Program-made: the position numbers and the translations under genes
Notes under the pieces: model-generated
Seen by the model: only the letters and a program-made list of their open reading frames with translations
Told to the model about the DNA's origin: nothing
Databases searched by the model: none
NCBI RefSeq assembly: GCF_024139115.2
Contig: NC_085140.1
Span: 29,127,806 to 29,191,805, forward strand
DNA length: 64,000 nt
DNA from: Armigeres subalbatus
Lineage: Eukaryota > Arthropoda > Insecta > Diptera > Culicidae
Direction of reading: 5' to 3'
In this document: piece by piece, positions 24,770 through 36,133 of the stretch
How the letters are laid out: every line of letters starts with the position of its first letter
How positions within the stretch are numbered: position 1 is the first letter of the stretch

Positions 24770-27071
24770 CTACACCACTGGAACACCCCCTTGCATCATC
24801 AGCAATCTTTTGGCAGCCCACTCTTCGGGATGTTTCTTCTTGACATGAGAATACAAACTTGACTTACCTCTGTAAGGTTCGCCGCAATGTTCGCATGAAT
24901 ACAACACCTCTCCCGTATGCGTAGCTCGATGTTCCTGCGGTAGAAAAAAAAAACCCAATCAGTTTAAAAACATTTACAAATCTTTGATCCCACACTTACT
25001 ATCCAGGGCAATTTCTGTCTAAATTTCTTCCCGCAAAACTCGCACTCGAACTTTGCCACCGCGTGCGTTTGCTTCTTGTGATTCTGCAGCGATAGTAAAT
25101 GAGGATACGCCTTGTGGCAGACATCGCACTCGTACACCCGATCGCTGGTCCCATGGACGTATTCCATGTGAGCTTTGAAGTTCGGTAGCTTCAACCAACG
25201 GTCGCATATCTGACACTGCGCCCGTGGTTCATCGTTTCCCATGTGCCTCGAAGTAATGTGTCGCTCTAAGCCCACCTTACCCACGAAGCTCTTACCGCAA
25301 TGTTCGCAAACGAAAATGTTATCCTTAGAAGTTCCGTGAATTCTTGCCATGTGCATATTCAGTGTTATCTGCCTGACAAAGCGCTTATTACATTGGGGAC
25401 ATTCGATTACCTGGTGCCGCTCCATGTGCATCGCGAGGGCGCATTTCTGCCCGAAAGTCTCCGAACAGTGATCACATTTGTACAACCGGTCCTCTTTCGC
25501 CGTATGGGAGTTCAGTTTGTGGGCCATCAAATTGTCCTTGGCCGTGTACACTTTGTTGCACTGATCACACTTGAATGCGTTCGGATTGAAGTGATGTCGG
25601 ATGTGATCCACGATAAGGCATCGCTTGGAGAACCTTTTCTCACAGCATATAACGTACGCATCGCGTCGTTGGTGTACCTTCCGGAAGTGACTACGCAACC
25701 TTAAGAAAGTCGGTGCTGTTACACCACAAACTTCGCAGGTCAGCGTGAAATTCTCACTGAGAAATTTGTCCTCTTCATCGCGCATGTCGTCTTTTTCCGA
25801 TTCCGTTTCTTTCAAAATCGCTGCGACAGCTTCTTCGTTTGGTGCCTTCTGTATTCGGAGAGCCTTTAATTGTCGGGAACGCCTTTTCGTAGGATCCTCA
25901 AACAATGCCTTCTCCAAGTCTTGTTGATATTCATCGGAATGTTTTATTTGCTTGTGCAGAATAAGTGAGTCTTTACTACCGTAGCGTTTCTTACAGAATT
26001 CACATTGGAAAGCGTCCGGATCTACGTGCACCTTTACATGGTTCAGAAGGTCGTAACGTCTGATAAACCTCTTCCCGCAACACTTTACGTAAGGATCTTG
26101 AGGATCGTGGTTGTCAGCGAAATGATTTCGCAACTGCGTGAAAGTGGACTCGGTCGCACCACAAATCTCACATGTGAAGCGGAAATGTTCACGGAGAAAT
26201 TGATCATCCTGATTCTCTTTTATTGGTTTTTTATTCCCTACGGTATCGAGCTGATCGTCAGAAAAGTCTCCACTTGACACTTCTGATGCTGAGTGCGTCT
26301 CCAATTCTTCGTCGTTTATTGGAATCTTAGCAGATGAAGAATTATCATCAACTGCATTTATTGAAAGCTTGTTGTCTTCCTGCTGAGTGTCCGGCTCAAT
26401 TTCCAACGTATTGTAACTGACATGCCTTTTAAGATGTTCGATGAGTAAGCAACGTTTTATGATCTTCTCATCGCAACATATAACGTATGGGATATTGCTA
26501 CCATGTACCAAACGGAAATGGATACGAAGTTCGGAGAAGGTAGGTTTCGTAACACCACACTGGTTGCACGTGAGTACAATATATTTGCTAATAAATTCGT
26601 CCTCGTGGTCTCGCATTCCCCTTCGCTTCGATGATGTCTCATCCAGCTGCTTCGAGGATGATTCATCGCTTGCTGTTTTCTGCACCAATTCTAAGTTGAT
26701 CGCTTTTTGGCTTTCATCCGCATGTTTCATCTGCTGGTGCAAGACCAGGGCTTCCCTGCTCGTGTATCGCTTCTGGCACAGCTCGCACTGGAAAGCATTC
26801 GGATTGAGATGGCATTTGACATGATTCAGCACTTGATGACGTCTGTTGAACTTCTTGTTGCAGCACACTACATAGGCATTGTTGTTGTTGTGTTCCGTGC
26901 GATAATGACTTCGTAGTTTCGTGAAGGTCGACGACGTTTTCCCGCACAGGTCACAAACTAGTGGAAAGTATTCAGAAAGAAATTCATCGTCCTCATATCG
27001 TGATCCTTTTTTATTGACTGGCGTATCATCGTGTTGCTCCGTCTCTTTCAACGGAGAATCAATATTTTGAA
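24770..27071 (-). CDS. 3' exons of a giant ZAD/C2H2 zinc-finger gene
   Basis: Exons 27071-25000 and 24934-24770, joined in phase 0 across a 65 bp GTAAGT...CCGCAG intron. The junction falls inside a finger and completes its C-x2-C-x12-H-x3-H spacing (CEFCGKKFRQKLPWI then EHRATH). The large exon begins after a pyrimidine-rich acceptor (TTTTTTTGTTCTTCAACAG) with two bases of a split codon, so it needs an upstream exon ending in phase 1. No ZAD or start is found close by; the matching donor is at 42770. The exon encodes finger modules 4-7 (start motifs DDEFLSEYF, EDEFISKYI, DDQFLREHF, EDKFLSENF) and then the normal C-terminal fingers CDHC, CPQC, CEHC, CQIC, CDVC, CEFC and CEHC. Modules 4, 6 and 7 have three fingers, module 5 only two. 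The protein ends EEWAAKRLLMMQGGVPVV. Confidence 0.9.
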
Positions 27072-27299
27072 CTGTTGAAGAACAAAAAAAGTATGCATAA
27101 AAGAGCATTAGCAGATTCAGCTAAATGTTTAATGATAGGCTTTAAACAATGAAGGTTAAGAAACTCGGTTACCCACAGCGAAGGGGCGAACTTACAGGAC
27201 CATCCATCCAATCGTATGTTGGAGCTGTAGGAAGACTAATGCAAGTCTTCGACTGGAATGGGGACTTCACACGCAGAAGCTTCCTCAGGTATCGGTGAA

Positions 27300-27435
27300 G
27301 ACGTTTAGCGTCGCACCCCCACAGGGACCTTACAGTTCAGTGTTCATTCAACTCTTCCACAGTTACAACCTAGAACTTGCATTTGTATGTCATGAGGCCA
27401 ACACGATGATACTTTTATGCCCATGAAGGTCAAAA
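27300..27435 (-). mobile_element. Diverged Feilai-like SINE 3' fragment
   Basis: Read on the minus strand, GGGCATAAAAGTATCATCGT, then GCCTCATGACATACAAATGC, AACTGTGGAAGAG and GAATGAACACTGA follow the 3' half of the intact SINE at 36877-37168 in the same order. The tRNA-like head and poly-GAA tail are missing. Confidence 0.65.
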
Positions 27436-27799
27436 TTGTTCCATTCGAAAATTGTTCCGCTATCTTACGTCCTTACGATGGTTACCATGTCGAAAGTGTG
27501 CGAAGCAAGAAGGAGAAAGGTAGTAACATAAACGCACAAACTGTGGAAGGAAAACGTGCCAGCGATAGTAAGAAGGAGTTCTTTACTAAATCCGAAATAA
27601 CCATCAAATCTGGCCTGCAACAAGAATAAGTCACAAACTTCGGAACAGTAAAAATCGGAAGAAGCGTTTAGTTGGCGAGTAGATGATATGCTGCTGCATA
27701 CACCAAATCACAAACTAAATGGCACTGTATCCCAAGCAGGATCGTCAGGTCGGTGTTATATCGGATGCTGGGCCCTTACGCCGAATGGGCATCAGGCCA

Positions 27800-28240
27800 A
27801 ATGAAAAGTGAGTAGTAAGAAGTAGAAATAAGTGTGAATTGAGAAGGAAGAAAAAGGAAAAGTAAGAAGAAAGAGTGTAAGATGTGAGAAATGAGAATTA
27901 AGAAAGGAAGAAAGAAAAAAGAAGAAGAAAGAAGGAGAGGGAGAAAGAAACAAGGAAGAAGAAGGAAGAAATAAAGAAGATGGAAAAGAAGAAGTGAGAA
28001 GAAAGAAGGAAGAAGAAAAAAAGGAGAAAAAGAATTATAAAGGAACAAGAAAGAAGAAGGATTAAAAGAGGAGGATGGAGGAAAGAATAAGGAAGAAAGA
28101 AACAAGAGAGAAATTTGAAAAAATATTGAGATAGGAAGAAGCATGAAAGAAAAATGCATAAGGAAGAATGAAGAGGAAGAAGGGAGGGAAAAGAAATAAG
28201 AAGTAAGAATGAAGAAAGAAGAAAGATTGAAAGAAGAACA
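27800..28240 (+). repeat. Purine-rich GAAGAA / AGAAGG tract
   Basis: About 440 bp of nearly pure A/G. It begins with AAAAGTGAGTAGTAAGAAGT, like the hobbit-intron tract, and then becomes (GAAGAAAGAAGG)n-like. It is a CT-rich tract in the minus-strand pre-mRNA. Minus-strand frames here are Phe/Leu/Ser strings and are not genes. Confidence 0.85.
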
Positions 28241-28285
28241 GCCTTCTCACTTATATGGCCACCGATTTTGTGCGATCGACGGGTA

Positions 28286-28720
28286 TTTTTTTTTTTTTTT
28301 TTTTACAAGGGAGAATGCATTTACACACTAACCCAGTACACGTGCATTGTAGTTGCCAAACTACCACACGGAAGTGTACTGGAGTGTCGACCAGTGACAG
28401 ATAATACCGACTAAACTAACCTTGGGCTCCGCCATAGTTTCCCCCAGGAACTACCTCCCAGTACTACTTCTGGGGATGGCAGTACTAAACGTACTCGCTC
28501 ATTATCGCTCACACAGGCACCCGTCCCATGCGAGACTGACTTGGGTGCTCGCACACCATTCACACCATTTGAGTCTTACTTGGATGCTCTCCCGGGCGCT
28601 CCGCCATGTCTCGAGGTGTCAATAGCGGTAACTGCCTGGGCCTACAGATATTACGCTACGACACTCCTGCCTCAGCACGAGCAGATCAATCACACCACTG
28701 CCGAAGCAGACCACACGCTA
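28286..28720 (-). mobile_element. 3' end of a non-LTR retrotransposon with poly(A)
   Basis: On the minus strand a roughly 18 bp poly(A) (plus-strand T run at about 28288-28305) follows TGTAAATGCATTCTCCCTTG. Upstream there is GC-rich, gene-like sequence without a long frame, unlike its AT-rich surroundings. This is the expected shape of a 5'-truncated LINE 3' UTR. The clade cannot be told from the 3' UTR alone, and the left-hand limit is approximate. Confidence 0.5.
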
Positions 28721-28957
28721 CCTAGGGATCCTATAATGAGAGATATGCAAATACTTTTCCAGACGATTTAGCAACGCTGTTACTTTTGTTAGCAAACGCT
28801 TCCAGCACTTGCCGCAGCGCAAAATGTTGAAGCTTGTATATGACTTTGCATTTCATAACAATTTAGAATATGTTTGTCTGTCCACTAACAGTGTTTAAAC
28901 AAGCATTATCACTAAAATAAAAGTGCAATACAAATAGGCGAAACACGATACATAAAC

Positions 28958-31900
28958 CACAGACAAACAGACATAACTCTTGAAAAAAGAACATCGTTCG
29001 GTAATTTAACGGTCGATTCAAATATTGCTTAGTTGGCCAAGCCCCCACCTATGGCGCGCTAAGTCATGCGCTTTGACATTTCTCTCTCTGGCTGTTTCGC
29101 TTTGACTGTTTACTTGTGTGCGTGTGTCAATCGAATGGATCAAAACTGCATAATGGGTCGTAAATGCGAAATGATTTCCTGTGTAAACCGCGAAGGAAAG
29201 AATATTGGAAAATCCTTCTACTGCTTTCCTCGTGATAGTCGGAGGTTTGTTTACTGGTGAATAAATAGTACAGAATATTTCTAACAGTTTATTTTCCAGG
29301 TGCTACTTATGGGTACAATCGTGCTGCTCGTCAGAACTATCGTCGAGATTTGCCTCCGGAGGCTCAGAGGCTGTCCGGAAGCTGAAAATCTGCTCGGATC
29401 ACTTCCTCTCCTGTTCGTTTCGAAGTCATTTGCAATCAGATAAAGGGTTTGTTTTCTAATTACATTAGTTAGATGTTATTTCAGTTTTGTTTTCGTTACA
29501 GTTTAAAAGAAAACGCAATTCCAATTTGTTCATTCAACTCGCAAATCCACGAAACACTATGTTCAATTTTCGACACAAGTATTGATGGCGACATATGCAC
29601 AGAAACCACCGGAAATACCACTGAAGAATCCAATGAAGAGGTTGAATATCTGGATGAATCTTTCCACAGCATATACGAAGACGTGGAGTATCTCGACGAT
29701 GCTGAAGAGAATAGTGCAGTCGTTCAGGACTGTGATTATAATGGTGTATTTTCATTTAGCGAATCCTTTGCTGAACCAGAAAATCATATGTGTACGAATC
29801 TACTTATGAACGACGAATTAGTCGTTCCTCTTAATCCAATATCCATGGAATGGAGGCAAAAGCAAATGGCGAAAATTTCATGCCATGTGTTGGGTTGAAT
29901 GATGACCGTGCAGCCACATTTGATTCAGTTTTTACTGTCGACTACAAATCGCTATTTGAAACTGAAAAAGGGAAAAACGCCATATTGCATGAATCGATGG
30001 AAGGTCTGAAGCAAGATTTACGAAAAAGTAATCGTAAAAGTGCATGGCGGCTAAAATCGAACAAAACTTTTAAAAGGAAAAATCAGGAACTGAAACGGAA
30101 ATTCAAACTGCTACAATATCGAAAAACTGACGATTCTAAACTTGCAAATCTTGTTCGGCGCAACCCGGTACTGCATAATAGTCTTGTAAATTCATCTCGA
30201 AAGCCAAAAGGACGCAGATATAACAATCATTCAAGAAAATTCGCTCTAGGTGCATATCTAGCTGGACCGGCAGCCTACAGATTCGTCCGAAGCTCGAATA
30301 TAATCCAACTGCCTAGTAAAATGACGATTAATCGATGGAATTCTAATATCTACATGAAACCCGGTTTGAACACAGAAATCCTGAACCGGTTGAAGTCAAG
30401 GACAGAAAATTTCACTAAGAAAGAGAAGGCCGTTACAATTTGTATTGACGGAATGTCCATTAGACCGGAGTTAACATATAATGCCAAAAAAGACACTTTT
30501 GTTGGCTTTCCTGATAATGGCAAAATAAAAAAGTACGAGAACAATAACCCTCTAGTATTGGCTACCGAGGCCGTTGTTTTAATGGTTTCCGGAATTACCA
30601 CCTTGACCATGGATCATCCTGATGGCTGTAAATCGAAAAGCAGGAACAAGAGGTTCAAGCAGGTAACTCAGATTTTAGCTACAGTAGAAAACAGGTAATT
30701 ATGAAACACAAAACATTTCCTTAATTCACAGGCTATTGGTTATGTCTTAGCTCATCATACGCTGGGGAGTGTTGAGCAATTGAATCTAGTAAATGATGCT
30801 ATAAAAGCGCTACGAGAAAGGGGATTATATCCGTTGGTGTTGGCAATGGACCAGTGCACAACAAATGTAAAAATGTTTCGTGAAGTAGGGGCAACCCAAG
30901 ATAATCCAGTTGTGATCCTGGAAGGACAACAGATTGCATTTATGTTTGATAGCCCACATCTCCTAAAAAACACCAAAAGCATGTTGATGAAGCATAACGC
31001 TGTTTTTCGAGGAGAAATATCGTCATTTGAATACATCAAACGACTCTATGATGTTGATTGCTCAGCAACGCCAAGACTTGTTCCAAAACTCAGAGAAAAG
31101 TTTATAATTCAAGCTCCTTTTATTGCAATGAACGTGGCACAAGCTACACGTACTCTGAGTAATTCTGTGGCAGCCGGTATTGAATATTATGTCGAAACTG
31201 ATGAACTACCGTTGTCAGCATTGAGAACCGCGGTTTTCTGTCAATTTTTTGATAAATTGTTCGATACGCTTAACTCCAGAAATACTAATAGCACTGCAAA
31301 GGTTAGTATCCAGTTTCTATTATTCACTTCATACATCACTAAAAATCTCTTGAATAAACTTCTGCTCAACCATATTTTTTAAATACATAGCCTTATCGTG
31401 CATGCATAACAGAAAGTTCTTGTCACTGGGATTTCATCGAAGAAGCTGTAGAAGTGTTATCTGCCATGTACTTTACATCTAAGGAATGCTTCGATGTGTC
31501 CGAGGTATTGTATAACATACGTTATAACCTTAAGCGATGTTAACTATACGATTCTTTAATATTACAGGCTGAGACGCAATCAAAGACTTTGACGAAAAAG
31601 CAACGAAAACCTAATTTTCTCAGTGGATTTATTGGCAACATAAATGCAATAAAATGGTTGTTTGCAGAATTGAAGCGAGAGTTTGGGTGTAGCAATTTAT
31701 GCTGTAATTTTGTGTGCCAAGATTGCATCGAGAATTTGTTTTCTGAAATTCGAAGGCGATGTGGGTGCAATGATGCGCCGAACGCATACCAATTTGCAGC
31801 TGCCTTCAAATATGCGGCTCTCTCGGCCTCAGTGAAAGAATCACGTGGTACCAATTGTGAACCAGATAAAGCGATGCCTTTATGTGACGAAAACGACATG

Positions 31901-33464
31901 GTGAATGAAGAAACTGTTAATCGCAACTTGCAAGAAACATTCCGATATAAGTTACCCCCTCTAAACGAACAATACCAAGCAACACCAAGAGAAACAAATG
32001 GTCTAGCTTATATTTTGGGAGCAGCTATTCGTAAACTTAAACACGAAAAATGCCGTAAGCAACTTACTATGGGACACAGTGAATTCGGTTCTGATTCTAT
32101 TCATAGTTTCTGTAAAATCAAGAACGTGAATTGTTTCCCAGGAGCACAGGCTTTTGATATCGGTTTATTGGCTTTCAAAGCATACAAGCAATTTTTTTCA
32201 AAGTTTTTGCACCAAAACCGGCGAAATGTTAAGACTAGACTCAAACAATATCTCAAGTACGAACCATTTATTGAAATCATTTGCAACAACTGTTTCCAGC
32301 TTCTTGTCGATAAAATATTTAACACTCTTTTCCAATGTTTCTTGCGCGACGCCAAAAACAAGTTACAAAATTCTATTAAAACGAAACGCATGCAGGCCAA
32401 AGGCAAACGAAATAGGAAAGCGATCCGAATGAATTTGGCATTGTGATGGGTATTTTGATTATTTTTATGAAGCATTTTATATTTCTCTCGTTCATGGAAT
32501 AATTTCATAAACCAAATCATAATTTGTTTCAGTTGCGTTCCAATTTTATTCACTTGCACATTTATTTGGAATCAATCATGGTTTTATTAGTTTGCAGCAG
32601 TTTTCGTCAGCGAGTACACAATATTTGAAGACCGTCCCGGGAATTCCAGTCCAACGCAACCAACGAAATGTTTTCAGGAGGCTAACGCCCTTTTTCCCAT
32701 CGTTATACATTTTGTTCCAAAATATTCCTTGAAATATATGCATTTCACCTGGAAAATATAAACTAGCGATAAACTCCATATATGCCTTTCTTTCTAATTA
32801 ATATATTCACACCAGTTACCACTGTTTTAAACACACAATCTGCATTATGATCACGCCCACGCATATCGGTTTTTATAAGCGTTGATTGTTTGTTATTTTT
32901 TCCTCTACGGATTTCCAACCAGGAAATGATTTACGGTTCTACCACCTGCGTTGATACTTGGCAAATCCTGGATAAATATGTCACTTGGCGCTCGATCTGA
33001 AAGCAAATGCGCATAGCTGTGATGAAAGTTTTCCCGGATAGTTTCCACTGCACAACTTACCGAAAGCGTGTTTTTGCTCAATCCTCCAGTGAATTGCGAG
33101 ATATATTGGGCTTCCCCCTCGATGATCCGCTCGAACAACCTTTTTCGCGTTGAAATAATTAGTTCCTTTTCGAAAAAACACTCAAACGCATTGATCTGTT
33201 CTTAAAAAACTGTTCTTTTTTCCACGCAATCTTTGTTGATATTGCACTTGCAATCTTTCTGCTTGAGACAGATGATTGATGTTGACATTTCAGTGCAATG
33301 GTGTGGGTGCGATTCTGATATTGACAGATGAATCCAACATGGCGAATGCTGAGAGAGGCAAATCAATCAATAGATGGCGGTAGTGTTTCAACGTATTTTT
33401 ATTTAAATCGTTGACGATGAATTTTAATATGAATCGTTTAAGGTGTTATGTCTGTTTGTCTGTG
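28958..33464 (+). mobile_element. P-element transposon, 4.5 kb, with complete termini
   Basis: The ends are inverted repeats: CACAGACAAACAGACATAAC at 28958 and GTTATGTCTGTTTGTCTGTG ending at 33464, 20 of 20 matching. The flanking 8-mers ACATAAAC and CTGTAAAC agree at only 5 of 8, so the duplication is mutated or absent. Inside is a THAP-domain P transposase gene on the plus strand. The whole element lies antisense inside the 15.7 kb intron of the giant zinc-finger gene. A small deleted relative with the same termini lies at 48275-48530. Confidence 0.88.
29135..32446 (+). pseudogene. THAP-domain P-element transposase, apparently frame-broken
   Basis: Exons by splice sites: 29135-29244, 29300-29446, 29502-30662 (one frame change inside), 30732-31301, 31391-31504 and 31568-32446, about 990 codons. 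Exons 1-2 encode a THAP zinc finger (C-x4-C: CEMISC; then W and C-x2-H: KICSDHF), and the next exon continues GLKENAIP as in THAP proteins. A lysine-rich coiled segment lies at about 30000-30230. The catalytic part follows: CIDGMSIRPELTYN, VLAMDQCTTN, DSPHLLKNTKS and CQDCIENLFSEIRRRCG, matching the RNase H-like and GTP-binding regions of P transposases by position. Between about 29850 and 29898 the frame shifts by one register (the first frame stops at 29898, the next is open from before 29850) with no convincing intron, so this copy is probably inactive. All other junctions keep frame. Confidence 0.82.
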
Positions 33465-35340
33465 CTGTAAACATTGCATTTCTGATCGATTGAAAAAAAA
33501 AAACGATAATTGCGAAGTGAAGGCGAGTAGTAGTTAAAAACTGTATTCTTACATCAAATATAGTCTTGAAATATTACTAACCTGCGTGCTTACTCACAAT
33601 ATGCATGCTGAGCCATTTTCAGTTACATCAATTATCTCGATGCTGAGATTTGCGTTTCCAAAATCGCGAGGTGGGAAAGACACTAACGAATAATTCGAAT
33701 AAAATAAACGAAATAAACGAATGGTTCGAGAGCAACACCCCCCTCCCCCCATGTGGCTTATCGTGGTCATTTTCCACCCCCCCTCCACCCATATATGACC
33801 ACGTGGTTTCTGGACGGCCCCTAGAAAAAAATCGTTTAGACTACTCGCGCTTTACGGTAAACCCGTCGATCGTAGGGGGCAGCAGGGACAGCAGGGACAG
33901 CATGGACCATGTCCAAGGGCTTGAGATAGATTTTAAGAAAAGTTTCATCGAATAAACAATTTGTTTTACTTTCGCAAGTAGAAATAATCTATAGTTTATG
34001 GTTTACAGCATTCATAAATGCCAATACATCTCATGTAAAGTCAATTGTTTTGAAAGTAACATTTATAGTCACAAAACGACTTTAAGAAGTATTTCGTAGT
34101 TACAATTAAAACAAAACATCACAAACCTTTGTTACTTTACAGGTGGGTTTAATCAAGGCATGGAGTGCTTCAATAAATTCATATTTTAATTTGCATAGTA
34201 TCCGGAATATATAACCTGCTTCAAAAAGTTTGTAAACCAACCTATAGCAGGATCATAATTCACGCATGGTAAATGCTTTCTCTAAGCTGAAGAGCATGAC
34301 TATTGCCTTAATAAAACCGCAATAAATAACACCGAATGCCAAAGAGTTGTGTGAATGTTACTTGGGATCTAAATTCTAATTACAGGATATCGGACCATTT
34401 GGGTGGTACCCCCCATTCCTGTCCGCAGCGTTTATTGCTCGGGCGCATTACAACCGAATTTCTTGGTTTGTAGTTCACGGTTAGCATCTGTTGAGATTCT
34501 CCAGTAAGCAGAACGATCGGCTGGTCGTCGAAATATAGTTTTGCTTTGTGCGGAAAGCAAAGCGATCGGCCGGTCACCGAAATTTTGTTCTGCTTTGTGC
34601 GGATGAGGAAGTTAATCAGAAAAGAAAAAATTAGTTAGCATCCAGTTGTATGATTAGCGTCTGTTCGATTTTTTTATGTTTTAATTCAAACAACACACTA
34701 TACACGGGCCACGGCAGACCGTTTACCAAAACGAACCTTGCCACACTTCCTACCCCATATGTCCAACATCCCAGTGATTTCTCGTGGAAGTGAAGATGAC
34801 TCGTCGGCTTCTATCAAAGCGAGTATCACGTCAACAATTTCCTACCTATTTCTCAATTGACATACATTCGGAGACGGCCGGCGCTGGTATTACTTATTTG
34901 TGGGTCACCAGTTCTTACACATTGAAGATGATGTTAGTCCCAAACTTCATCTGTTAGTTCTCTGTGTAATTACAGCTGAACTGGCAATAACGGAGTAGCA
35001 ACCGTGGGCGGTCAATCATGCTCATGCTCATGCTCAATCCAAGCAATAAATGTAGGCAATAATTTAGGCTTAAGAAGCCTAGAAGTTTGGCCTATGACAC
35101 CCGAAAAAAGTACGACTTTTCAGTTCTTTCTATACTAGTTTTGGCAAAATCGAGTGGAAAACCCTAAATATGTACGTTAAATCCATGTAAAAAAATCGTT
35201 CTGAAAGGAACATAAAGATATTAAAGACTGTAGATTTAAAATGAAATCTTGCATTTTAAGCCAAAACTGTATATTTCAGGCAAAGGAATATAAAGAACAT
35301 TGTTTTACAGTTATGATTAGAATCATAGAATCTTGGCATA
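33465..35340. repeat. Repeat-derived region without a gene
   Basis: No coding region. C-rich runs at 33738-33790 surround GGCTTATCGTGGTCATTTTC and ACCACGTGGTTTCTGGACGG. The same pair of phrases, partly inverted, occurs at 40142-40255. A two-copy direct repeat of about 53 bp (CGATCGG(C/T)(C/T)GGTC...GCTTTGTGCGGA) lies at 34507-34604. CGGAGTAGCAACCGTGGGCG with TCATGCTCATGCTCA at 34995-35035 also has a counterpart near 40565-40605. Together this suggests two related, decayed repeat copies at 33.7-35.0 and 40.1-40.6 kb. Confidence 0.4.
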
Positions 35341-35350
35341 ATGAAGAGAC

Positions 35351-35987
35351 AATGATATGGAAATGCTAATATCATCTTCCAAACTTGGACGTACATGTTC
35401 ATGACAGAATTAGAGGCGAAAGTATAGAATTGATAGTTTCGTTAGGATACGGCAGGCATGAAGAATGTTTTATAGAAGTCGATTTGAAAGCGAGCGGAGG
35501 GCAATATTTGTGATGGCACATATCACGACCTTCCTTCTGCCAAGCCCCCGTATGAAGGGGGAGGGAAGAATATCAGTGTGGAAGCTGTTATATCTTCACT
35601 GGCAAAAGGAAGGTGGTTTGATTTGCTCATATGCCATCGCGTGCGGAAGGATTTTCTATCGACGAGTACTGTCTCCAAATTTCTAATATGACATCAGCAT
35701 CTAGTCGAATAGGATTTTTATTGCAGTTCTGTTTTCTCATTGCGTCCGTCTCGTCTCAACCAACTTGGCAGCCTCGGAGAGAACAAAGCAGAGAAAGGCA
35801 CTGCTGCTGTGTGATATGTGCCATCACAAATATTGCCCTCCGCTCGCTTTCAAATCGACTTCTATAAAAACATTCTTCATGCCTGCCGTATCCTAACGGA
35901 ACTATCAATTCTATACTTTCGCCTCTAATTCTATCATGAACATGTACGTCCAAGTTTGGAAGATGACATTATCATTTCCATATCATT
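35351..35987. repeat. Long near-perfect inverted repeat, arms about 180 bp
   Basis: The left arm 35351-35528 and right arm about 35808-35987 are reverse complements with few differences. Left GTGATGGCACATATCAC pairs with right GTGATATGTGCCATCAC, GGACGTACATGTTCATGA with TCATGAACATGTACGTCC, and GATATGGAAATG with CATTTCCATATC. The spacer is about 280 bp. No coding region; its transcript would fold into a long double-stranded hairpin. Confidence 0.85.
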
Positions 35988-36133
35988 ATAAATCGTTTAA
36001 CTTCACGTAGAAGTAACACACACAAAATTATTAATATAATGAAGAGAGTTTTGAGATTCTGAATAAAACTTGTATGCCCTTAGAAAAACCTATTAATATT
36101 GGAAGGTAAACTAATTCGATGATTCTGAAAATA

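Noticed and set aside
27417..27629. Plus-strand frame of 70 codons with Lys/Ser-rich sequence
   Set aside because: It overlaps the decayed SINE fragment at its 5' side, no known family is recognised and there is no second copy. Left uncalled.
27776..28250. Minus-strand Phe/Leu/Ser frames
   Set aside because: Translation of the GAAGAA purine tract.
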